From positions 4,464,001 to 4,528,000 of the forward strand of contig OY759767.1 in NCBI GenBank assembly GCA_963662705.2: 64,000 nucleotides of DNA, in the 5' to 3' direction. Made by a program: the position numbers and the translations under genes. This DNA is from JAPPHA01 sp963662705 (GTDB lineage Bacteria; Pseudomonadota; Alphaproteobacteria; Rhodobacterales; Rhodobacteraceae). The notes under the pieces were generated by a model. It had not been told where the DNA came from and did no database searches. It saw only the letters and a program-made list of their open reading frames with translations. Shown here piece after piece: positions 54,543 to 62,900 of this stretch (the stretch's first letter is position 1; the number at the start of each line of letters is the position of its first letter).

Positions 54543-55063
54543 CAATGGCACCACAACAGTCGAAGCACCGCTTGTCGTTGACGCGTGGTCGATCTATGCC
54601 CCATCCGCTCTTTCTTGATCAGCTCGACGGGCTGATCAATGAGGTTGAAGCGCGCAAGGCACGTGCTCCGAAAGTCCGGCATAAGAAAAACTGCACGAAT
54701 AGGCTCGCTGCGATATTCAAGCTGATCACGGAAGTGATCCCGACTAATCCCGAAGCCACGCAGTTTCGGCAAGGTGATACGCTTGGCGACAATCGGAAGC
54801 ACTGGTTCCGGGCGAACTATTTTCAGCAAAACCGCCTGTTTTTCCGGTTCAGCAGGACCACCAAGGTCATCGTACTCGCCTGAGTGAACGATGAATGGAG
54901 TTTGCGCGCTTACAGCGGCGGGACGGACGCCTATGCGAATTTCAGGAAGATGCTGGACAGCTGCAACCCGCCCGATCGTTTCGAAACACTGATGAATGAA
55001 GCAGAGGCAGCGACAACGCGCCTTGAGGAAAGCCTCACAGCGGCGACGGTCCAATCGAGTTGA
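54539..55063 (+). pseudogene. yhaV: YhaV-type ribonuclease toxin with internal TGA
   Basis: The first 114 codons encode HPLFLDQLDGLINEVEARKA, KNCTNRLAAIFKLITEVIPT and LGDNRKHWFRANYFQQNRLF, typical YhaV. At 54881-54883 a TGA stands where relatives have Trp (VIVLA-W-VNDE). The frame then continues VNDEWSLRAYSGGTDAYANF, RKMLDSCNPPDRFETLM to 55063. A single nonsense change removes the C-terminal third, so the toxin should be inactive unless the stop is read through. Confidence 0.88.
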
Positions 55064-55540
55064 GAGCGAAACCTGTGCCGGCAACACCGGAGGTCCACCC
55101 ACGGTGGCGCCACAGGTGGCCTGGGCGCGCTCCTGCCTTGGCGTCCAGCTTTTGGCACTGGTGGGTGACCGGAGGATGAAAACTTCGGCCGGCATCTACG
55201 AGGATCTCAATCCGGCGGATCTTGATTACATCTTGGCCGTGAAGACCGAAAACACCCGCATGGACCTGCTGCGGGCCACGCGGGTCACCCCGGAGACGAG
55301 TGCGGGGTCAGTACGTTATGGCCGGTTGCAGGGCCTGGAGCGCGTCGAAAAATTCGCGAAGGCAGCCACCTGATTTCGTCTCTGGGGCCTACGAGTTCGA
55401 GCGCGGTTTTTCCTGGGTGAATCGGGCGCGCTTTCGGACCGCCAGATGGATTCTGGCGACGAATATCGGCGAATGTGCGATCCTGACCGGCATCTACGCC
55501 TGGACGCGACCGGCAGCACGATACCGGATGCCACGGAACT
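55064..55540. other. No intact gene; IS21-like end motif
   Basis: About 480 bases. A short plus frame (KTENTRMDLLRATRVTPETS) is not recognised. Around 55350-55380, TTCGCGAAGGCAGCCACCTG resembles the terminal repeats near 58110-58200, suggesting a relic end of an IS21-type element. Confidence 0.35.
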
Positions 55541-56137
55541 TTAAGCCTGAACCCGATCGCGGAGGGCAGCGACATCGACGCCAGCCACGGTGAGCTTGTG
55601 CTCGGCCTCGTTTCGTGTGGCCACAGCGAGGCGCCGAAGTACGGCATCGTGAGCGGAGGGCTGTGTCATTTTCGTATAAACGAGATCGTACTCGACGGGC
55701 TCCCAGGTCTCCATCGGTGCAAGATTGTGCTGAAACTGGGCCTCCAGGTGGTCCAGGGCCCGGGCGAACTTTGCTGCCGGCGTTTCCGCCGCTTCGAATT
55801 CATGCCAGAGGTCGGCGATGACGCCGCCGGTAGCATCGGTGAACATGGCGGCGATCTCCGCCATCGCCCTGGCCTCAACCTCTGCTTTCGCAGACTTGCG
55901 TTCCAAGACCTCGAAACAGGGGATGTCACCGATCCAGGCTTCGGCGATGTCATGGACGAGGATCAGCAACAGGGTATGGGGCAAATCGACCTTGCGTTCC
56001 AGATACGGTGCGATGACGATGGCCATCAGCGCCATCATCCAGCAATGCTCGGCGACACTCTCCTGCCGACCATCCCACAACCAGGAATGACGCAGTTCGG
56101 TCTTGAGCCGCTCTGCCAGAGCGAAGAAGGCGAGCAT
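55541..56137 (-). CDS. HD-domain phosphohydrolase (YfbR/HDDC2-like)
   Basis: 198 residues. Metal-binding HD motifs: QESVAEHCWMMALMAIV (first His), LLILVHDIAEAWIGDIPCFE (HD), and FARALDHLEAQFQHNLAP (last Asp). The pattern resembles HDDC2/YfbR 5'-deoxynucleotidases. Start taken at ATG 56137 (MLAFFALAERLKTELRHSWL). The frame is open far upstream, but that part has no domain. Confidence 0.85.
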   Translation of the reverse strand: MLAFFALAERLKTELRHSWLWDGRQESVAEHCWMMALMAIVIAPYLERKVDLPHTLLLILVHDIAEAWIGDIPCFEVLERKSAKAEVEARAMAEIAAMFTDATGGVIADLWHEFEAAETPAAKFARALDHLEAQFQHNLAPMETWEPVEYDLVYTKMTQPSAHDAVLRRLAVATRNEAEHKLTVAGVDVAALRDRVQA

Positions 56138-57074
56138 CTCGGAAATGACATCCGATTCCTGGGTTACGCAATTTTTCACGAGAAATCTCCGTCTTGCGCC
56201 TTTGCGACAAACGTTTTGGCCGGTGGCTGTCAACGGCGGAGCAGGCGTGATGTGTCCCGCTTTCCGGGACCTGGACCAAATTGTCGCGAGGAAACTCACG
56301 ACCGGGCTTTCGCTGACCAACGAGCCGGTTTGGGTGACCGGTGGCCGCGAAAGACCTCGGCAACGGACTATCGGATCGCAGTGAGGGGCAAAATTTCGCC
56401 AACCCGATAAGCATTCGCCCAAGCTTTTGGGCTTCCGAGTTTCCGCAATGCATAAAGACAGCGGCGACAACAGCGGCGTCAGCCAGTCCGGCACATTCGG
56501 GATCAATGCCAATGTTGTCGAGGCACACGGAACGGTACTTCCTGTACGCTTTCGCGATCAACAACCGCGCTTCCTTGACCGCCTCTGAACCCTAACCTGC
56601 GCGCAACCGGGCAGCATGGGCGCTCGGTATGTCTACCTTGTCGACGGGACGAAAACCTTTGCGCGTTACGGGCCGGCCTGCCGCCGACGTTCACGTGACC
56701 GGTTTAGCCGTTCATTCACGGATATGCATTGGCAGGTGGCATCGGGGCATCCTCGGTTGTTGTTACGGAACACGCTATCAGAATTGTGACCGGTAACAGC
56801 ATTTGTCTTGAACGAAGGCCGCTCAAGCGAGGATGAAACGATCAGGGCTCGTTATGTGATCGGGGTCGTTCCTTGTCCACACGGATTGATCATTCCGCGG
56901 ATCCAAGTTGGCTCGCAATTGAGAATCACCTGACGGAAAAAGCTGGACGGATGCTCGTCAGATCCGACATTTGACCAAGCCCGTGCCGGGACTTTGTCTT
57001 GTTCCTTCCGGAACAAGTTTACCGCCGCCGCGGTGGCGTTTCACTGTACGTGTTGGGCAAGGAGCGAGAAATCC
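56138..57074. other. No recognisable gene
   Basis: About 940 bases with scattered short frames. The end (AAGGAGCGAGAAATCC) is the ribosome binding site of the Phd gene. No RNA gene was recognised. Confidence 0.4.
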
Positions 57075-57317
57075 ATGACGCGATACGTGAAGATTGGGGA
57101 GGCAAAGACCCACCTGTCTGCGCTGCTGGCGGAGGTGGAGGCGGGCGAGGATCTTGTGATCTGCCGGGGCGCGACGCCGGTTGCTCACGTGACCCGGATC
57201 GCCACAGGGAGTGAGCATGCTGCGCTCAGCGCGATGCTTCGCCGTGAAAGGGTAAAACAGGAAGCGGTGACGACCTCGGAGATCCTGTCCTGGCGCCATG
57301 AGGGACACGCATGCTGA
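57075..57317 (+). CDS. Phd/YefM-type antitoxin
   Basis: 80 residues: YVKIGEAKTHLSALLAEVEA, GEDLVICRGATPVAHVTRI, then a disordered toxin-binding tail (LSWRHEGHAC). The N-terminal Phd fold binds the operator. Strong ribosome binding site. Intact, overlapping the toxin start by seven bases. Confidence 0.9.
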   Translation: MTRYVKIGEAKTHLSALLAEVEAGEDLVICRGATPVAHVTRIATGSEHAALSAMLRRERVKQEAVTTSEILSWRHEGHAC

Positions 57318-57717
57318 TGCCGTTCGTTCCCGATACCTCGGTGGCGGCCGCGTGCGTGCTGCCGGACGACGAAGCAGACGTTGCCGAACTCGCGCTGGAT
57401 AGGTGGGCGAAGAAACGGCAAAGGTTCCGGACGCATTCTGGCACGAGCTTCGCAATCTGCTGCTAAGCGCCGAGCGCCGGAGGCGCATTGATGCGCACCA
57501 CGCGGGGGCCTCCATGACGCGACTGCGGCGGCTTCGCATCCAACGTGCAGAGGAATCCGACGATCTGGAGGTCATGGCGCTTGCGCGCGCGCGCCACCTG
57601 ACCGCCTATGACGCGAGCTATCTTGCACTCGCAATCCGCGAGGGCTGTGCACTGGCAAGCCTCGACCGGCGCCTGAACGAAACCGCCGCTGCCGAAGAAG
57701 TGGAGCCGTTCGTCTGA
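57311..57717 (+). pseudogene. vapC: VapC-type PIN toxin, frameshifted
   Basis: ATG 57311 opens LMPFVPDTSVAAACVLPDDE with the first PIN Asp. Near 57400 one base is lost: the first frame goes astray after ELALDR, and the second frame continues GEETAKVPDAFWHELRNLLL, then HLTAYDASYLALAIREGCAL with the later catalytic Asp and DRRLNE. Both halves are otherwise well conserved. The toxin should be non-functional. Confidence 0.88.
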
Positions 57718-57733
57718 GCGGATTCCCCGCGTC

Positions 57734-57910
57734 TTGCCACCCATCAGAAAACGGGTTGTCGCGGTGGCGGCCCTTTCCCGAACATTTGCTGTGGCGGCCA
57801 TATTCCGCGATCAGATGATGTTCAATACCGGTGGCAGTTTGCCGGTTGGTTTCTACATCGCTGTCGATCTCGCAGATGCCGAATTGTGTGACGTTCTGTC
57901 TACCCTCGTT
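57734..57910 (+). pseudogene. TraF-like S26 peptidase fragment
   Basis: N-terminal part only: a hydrophobic start (KRVVAVAALSRTFAVAAIF) then FNTGGSLPVGFYIAVDLADA, matching the NTSxSxPxGxY segment with the catalytic Ser of conjugative TraF peptidases. The lysine domain is missing and the sequence degenerates toward an IS21 end at 58110. It fits the remains of a conjugative module, as does the relaxase at 35806. Confidence 0.55.
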
Positions 57911-58109
57911 GCCTCACGGGTTCCGCTTAGGTCCCGTGCTCTGCAATCCGGGCAATTCGAAACGTCGGTCGTCCTGAGAAAAAGCGTTCGGTGGCCACGA
58001 CACACCCCGGACTGCACCTCGCGGCAATTCTGCCAATGCTCTGGATTCCAGGCTTTTCGGATTTTTCCCCGTGAAAATCTTCCTCGGTTATTGGCGGCCT
58101 GTCCTGACG

Positions 58110-58200
58110 TTTGCGAAAGATTCACGAAGGCAACCACCCAGTTTCACTGAAAGTAGCCACCCGATTTCACGAAGGTAGCCACCACCTGGGGCAACTGGTT
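58110..58200 (+). repeat. IS21-type end with multiple terminal repeats
   Basis: Three imperfect repeats: TTCACGAAGGCAACCACC, TTCACTGAAAGTAGCCACC and TTTCACGAAGGTAGCCACC. Such arrays mark IS21-family ends. An istA start follows at 58264, so this is the left end of a truncated element different from the one at 9643. Confidence 0.6.
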
Positions 58201-58263
58201 TCGGTTTGAATCGGGGTGCCGGTCTGCAACCCGGATTTCAGCGACCAGTCCGAGGAGTATGGA

Positions 58264-58420
58264 ATGCCACAGAAATGGCTGCCCATGAGGAAAGTAAGGA
58301 AGACACTGGAATCTCACCTTGACGAGGGCCGCAGCGCCAGGGCGATCGCGGCCCACTGCGGTCTTGCCCGGCGCTCGGTGGGACAGAAGCTGGAACGGTT
58401 TGCGGCTTCTCCGAATTACG
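58264..58420 (+). pseudogene. istA N-terminal fragment (IS21 family)
   Basis: MPQKWLPMRKVRKTLESHLD, then EGRSARAIAAHCGLARRSVG, the helix-turn-helix that opens IstA transposases. After about 50 residues the frame diverges into unrelated sequence. The DDE core and istB are absent. Confidence 0.7.
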
Positions 58421-58771
58421 TAACATCAAGCGTCACGCAACGAGTGGCGGTTTTACGGATTTCCAGGTTGGCTTGCTCCGTCACCACGGGGTGGCAAAAA
58501 AACGGAATGGCAAAATGACCAGGTCGATTTTTGTTTCTCATGCCTTATGAAATTGTTTGGGGAATGAGACCGTGGCGGTGGCCGGAAACGGCACAATCCG
58601 GATGGTCACGACAGAGGGCGAAAACGGACCGGGAAAAGCAGGGCCTCTTCGTAGCCGCGAAACAGGCTCGTGGCTTCACAACAGTCGTGCCTCCGTTTGG
58701 AAAACCAAAACGGCAGAATGAAAACCCGTTTTCCGCGCCTGCTCGGCAAGATCGGTCAACAGATCAAGCAA
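58421..58771. other. No recognisable gene
   Basis: About 350 bases after the istA fragment, overlapping frames without domains. Confidence 0.4.
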
Positions 58772-59224
58772 TCAGGCCTGGAGCGAACCGTCATGAGCCA
58801 CGAGTTCCACAGTATTGCCTTCGGGGTCCTCGGTGAATACGCCGCGCCAGCCGACCCAGCCGAAGATCTCGACCCGGAAGGGCAAGCCTTGCGCCTCATA
58901 CCAGCGCATCGCGGCCTCCTGTTCATCGTAGGGCAGGCTGAGCGCCAGATGATGGAGCGAAGAGGTTGCTCCCGTCTTCGGTGCCTCCACCCCGGTCGGG
59001 TGCAACCCGGGACGCGAAAAATACCGCTTGTCGAAGAGCGCCAGGACCTGCGTGTGCCCGCCAAAGCCCGCGGCGATGCGGAAAAACATGATGCCCTCGG
59101 TGACATTTCCTTCCATCCGCTCCAATCCGACCACATCGCCATAAAAGGCTGCCATTCGCCCGAGATCGTTACAGCGGATCGCGATCTCACCAAGGCCGCG
59201 GACACGGAAGCCGCGTTCAGTCAT
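58772..59224 (-). CDS. VOC (glyoxalase-like) family protein
   Basis: 150 residues with paired beta-alpha-beta-beta-beta modules: LGEIAIRCNDLGRMAAFYGD, VVGLERMEG in the first half and SSLHHLALSLPYDEQEAAMR, FTEDPEGNTVELVAHDG in the second. Residues at metal positions (the LHHLAL His and the NTVELV Glu) are kept in the second half. Substrate unknown; complete gene with ATG 59224. Confidence 0.88.
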   Translation of the reverse strand: MTERGFRVRGLGEIAIRCNDLGRMAAFYGDVVGLERMEGNVTEGIMFFRIAAGFGGHTQVLALFDKRYFSRPGLHPTGVEAPKTGATSSLHHLALSLPYDEQEAAMRWYEAQGLPFRVEIFGWVGWRGVFTEDPEGNTVELVAHDGSLQA

Positions 59225-59562
59225 GTTTGCCTCCTACGGCAAAAAGGGATCGTTTGGCGAAGCTGTATCCTCGCGGTTTACGGCTGACAAGACCGCCGGA
59301 AACCGTGCCAAGGCGACGGCGGGTCAAGAAAAAGAGGTGTGCGATGGCGGCGTCACCGAGATGGAGGCGGAGGCCTCGACCAGGTTCGGCACACTCAGCG
59401 AGGAGTTCGCGGTCGGACGGCGCGCTGGTTCCCGCCGGAGGGGATGATCCGCGACCATGGCGACGCGAGTCCCGACAACTTGCGCATTCCTACAGTCCGG
59501 TGAGAATCCATGAAACCCGAGATGGGTGAGGGCGATCGGCACTTGGTCGAAACCGCCCGACG
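59225..59562. other. No recognisable gene
   Basis: About 340 bases upstream of the glyoxalase-like gene on its strand; the plus strand leads into the S24 fragment. Short frames only. Confidence 0.4.
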
Positions 59563-59758
59563 TGGCCCAGCCACGGGCAAGATGTTCGTGCCATGGGACG
59601 GGAACGGGCTCATGGTCAAGCGGATCGAGATTGTGCCCAACACCGATCCACCCCGGCTTCAGCTGATCACCGCCAATCCGGAGTACTCCGGCTACACCTG
59701 CGAAGCGCGAGACGTTCATGTTGTCGGCAAGGCGCTGTGGAAGGTGAGGGGTGTCTGA
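59563..59758 (+). pseudogene. S24/LexA-like repressor, C-terminal fragment
   Basis: VPWDGNGLMVKRIEIVPNTD, RLQLITANPEYSGYTCEARD, then VHVVGKALWKVRG. The VKRIE lysine and the NPxY...V.GK.xW ending are the last part of S24 self-cleaving repressors. The helix-turn-helix and catalytic serine are not present in frame, so it is a prophage-type relic. Confidence 0.6.
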
Positions 59759-59990
59759 CCCGACCGGTCAATTCAACACGGTTCAGAGCGGAACTCCTGA
59801 ACGGACGGCACAACGGGCGGAAAGCAGTTCGACGGCAACCACGATTCCTGCAATCGTGCGACTTGCCCCCAGCTGCGCTCTCGGTGTCGAGCGGCAAGAG
59901 CCGCATCGACGTGCCGCTGGCATCAGGATCTTCGCAACTGTTGAGTTAAAACCCCGCCGCCCTGGCGATCGTCGGCGAGCGTGACAGGCC

Positions 59991-62900
59991 TCAGAACCAG
60001 ACCTCTCCGCGCAGCATGATGCTGTGCTTGGCCGGGGCGTCGTTGGCCGCTTCGTTCCGCTCGCCCTCTATGCTCAGATTGATTGCCGGTCCGACCCGCA
60101 AACGGCCACCGATGCGATAGCGTTGCTCATCCTCGCCGGAGAGCGACCATCCGCCAAAGGGGGTGAGCAGCCCGCGATCGCCGAGTGTGCCGAAGCCATA
60201 GCCAATCTCGACGTCAAGATTCCCCGCAGGTGCGTTGTCGTTGGCCGCGAGACCCACAGCTCCCTGCTCATAGAGCTGCCCAATCGTGCTATTGACCTTG
60301 CCAAAGGCCGGTATCACGGTCAGCGACAGGCCTGTCCCGTCGGCGTCGGGATCAAGCCGAACCAGGCCGCCGATGCCCCATTCCTTGTGGTCGTCCTGAT
60401 GTACCACGAGCGCACGGGCGCGACCTTCCAGGGTCAAGCCGGATGTCGGGTCGCGGTAGCTGAGCACGCCGCCAATTTCCGCGCCCGCGCCGGTCGCCCC
60501 TTCACCGCCGTCATAGCGCAGCCCGATTTCCAGAGAGGAGGTCACGATGGAGCCCGACTCGAGTCGGCGTTCGTGGCTGGCTTCGAGAGACAGGCGCGAT
60601 CGGTGGACATCGGAAGTCAGCGGGTTTATCCGAGTCTCCGGGTCCATCAGGTTTCTGCCTTCGACCTCGACGCGGGCAAACGCGTCTTCACCCTTGAACT
60701 TGAGCTTCGTCGTGCCGCCCTCCAACAGGAACAGGTCGTCCTTCGTCAGCAGGTCGACGTTGAAGCCCGCCGCAGCCGCCGTCAATTTCGTGTCGCTCGT
60801 GCGTGTCGCGGCGACTTCCTTGATTTCGACCTCGCCTTGTCCGTAACCCACCGTTGCCCAGAACCCGAGCCCCTCGCGCATCGACCAGTTCACATAAGGA
60901 TGCACAGTGGTCATCCGGCTCTTATAGGTTCCACTCCCCGCCACCGGATCGGTGCGATCGGTGAATTCGAACGAGCCAATCGACCGGGATATCGAGAATC
61001 CGGCCAGCAGTTCGGGCTGCAGCAGCGCATCCGCGCCAAGATGGAAGCTCGTCACGTTGCCCTTCCAGTCGGTGCTGCCTTCCTCGCTACTGGAAAGTGC
61101 TTGGAAGTCGCCACTGCCCCACACAGAGACGCTGCCCTCTCCGTCCTCCTCGCCCGAGAGCGGCAGCAGGAAGGACGAGCGGCTCAGCAATTGCTCCGAG
61201 GTCAATGTGCCATTCTTCAACGCCTGCTCGTTGGTTCTGACGAAGCGATCGATATCGGATGGATCCAGCAGGTTCGTCGTTGGCGCGGACGGAGCGCTCC
61301 GGACCGCCACGTCGAAGCGACCGGTAATCGCTGACAACGTGCTTGCGGTCATCGCCTGGGCCACCTGCGGCATCACCTCCTGGTTAACTCGGTCGTGGCG
61401 CGCGGCGGCGGCCTCCAGGACGTTGTCCAGGATCGTTCCCGTGCCCTCGTGATCGGCGGCAAGGCGCACACCCGACGGACCGGTCAAGTTCTCAAGCTTG
61501 ACCAGAAAAGTCTCATCACCTTCGGCCACGGTATCACGCAACGTTTGCACGGTTACGCTCTGGGTCCGATCGCCCGGATTGAATGTCAATCTAACAGGAC
61601 TTGCCACGTAGTCGTTGAACTCCGTCGCGGTGCGGTCTTCCGTCGTCCAATTGACTTCGACGACGCTTGAGACTTGACCCGACATCGTGACCTTAAAAAT
61701 TGCGGGATCGCCCTCGTTCACGGTCTCGTCGGATACGCTCAGCGTCACCTCACCGCTGTCGACAATTGTCGTCGTTGCGCTGTCGCGCGCTCCAATCGTC
61801 ACTGGATCGACGCCGTTGGACAATTGATCCGACAGGGTGACGATCAACGTCTCGCCGTCGTCGAGCACAGTGTCCAATTTCGTTTGGATCGACAGGGTTT
61901 CGCTCGGAGTGAGCCGCGGTATCGTCAGAGAGGTCGGGCTCGGCGTCGTGTAGTCGTCGCCGGCGGTCGCCGTGCCCGTGACCCTGTAGTTGACCGTCAG
62001 GTCCTGGGTGATCACGCCGCCGTTCACTTTGACCGTGAACGTCGCGACATCGCCTTCGTTCACCGACTGCGGGTGGTCGGCCTCCACTGTTACCGTCAAG
62101 AGATCGTTATCGTCCTCGGTGGCGTCCACCGAGGCGATGTCGATGTTGTCATAGGAGGTGTCGGCGGTGTTCGAGACGCTGTGGATGAAGGTCGCCGTGC
62201 CGTCCAGCCCGTCATCGTCCTCATCCGCCGTGATCGTTACCGTCCGCGCCGTCGACCAGTTGGCGGCTGTGAAGGTGATCGAGTTCGGGCTATGCGTCAG
62301 ATCCGGATCGCCTCCCAAGGCCTTGGCCACCGCCACCGTCACGTCCGCCGTCGGCTGGGTATCCAGCACGATCGTGTAGGTGGCGACGCCGCCCTCGGGC
62401 GCAGTGACCGCCGTCTCCGAAACCGTCACCCCGATGGTGTCGTTCTCGTTCTCGGTGGCGACCACAGAACCGATGGCGATGTTGTTATAGGTACTGTCGC
62501 CGCTCGAAGCGCTGTGGTCGAAGGTCGCTGTGCCCTCCAGCCCGTCGTCGTCCTCCGCCGCGGCGATCGTCACTGTCTGCGGCGAAGCCCAGTTCGCGGT
62601 CGTGAACATGATCGAAGACGGGCTCCTTGTCAGATCCCCATCGCCCCCCGAGGCCTTGCTCACCGTCACCGTCACGTTCGCCGTCGGTTTGGTCCCCAGC
62701 ACGATCGTGTAGGTCTCGACGTCACCCTCGGGCGGGGTGACCGCCGTCTTCGAAACCTTCACCTCGATGGTGTCGTTCTCGTTCTCGGTGGCGACCACCG
62801 AGGCGATGTCGATGCCGGCATAGGTGCTGTCGCCGCTGGAGGAGGCGCTGTGGGTGAAGGTCGCCGTGCCCTCCAGGCCATCGTCGTCCTCCGCCGCCGA

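Noticed and set aside
49588..55063. Reassignment of TGA to tryptophan, suggested by TGA in the PIN and YhaV genes
   Set aside because: Many intact genes end in TGA exactly where the next gene starts (relaxase at 40732, the transporter operon overlaps, AAA ATPase at 52945). They use TGG for Trp, so the standard bacterial code holds.
60024..61334. 436-codon plus-strand frame opposite the beta-barrel gene
   Set aside because: Antisense of a well-supported outer-membrane protein; composition explains the open frame.
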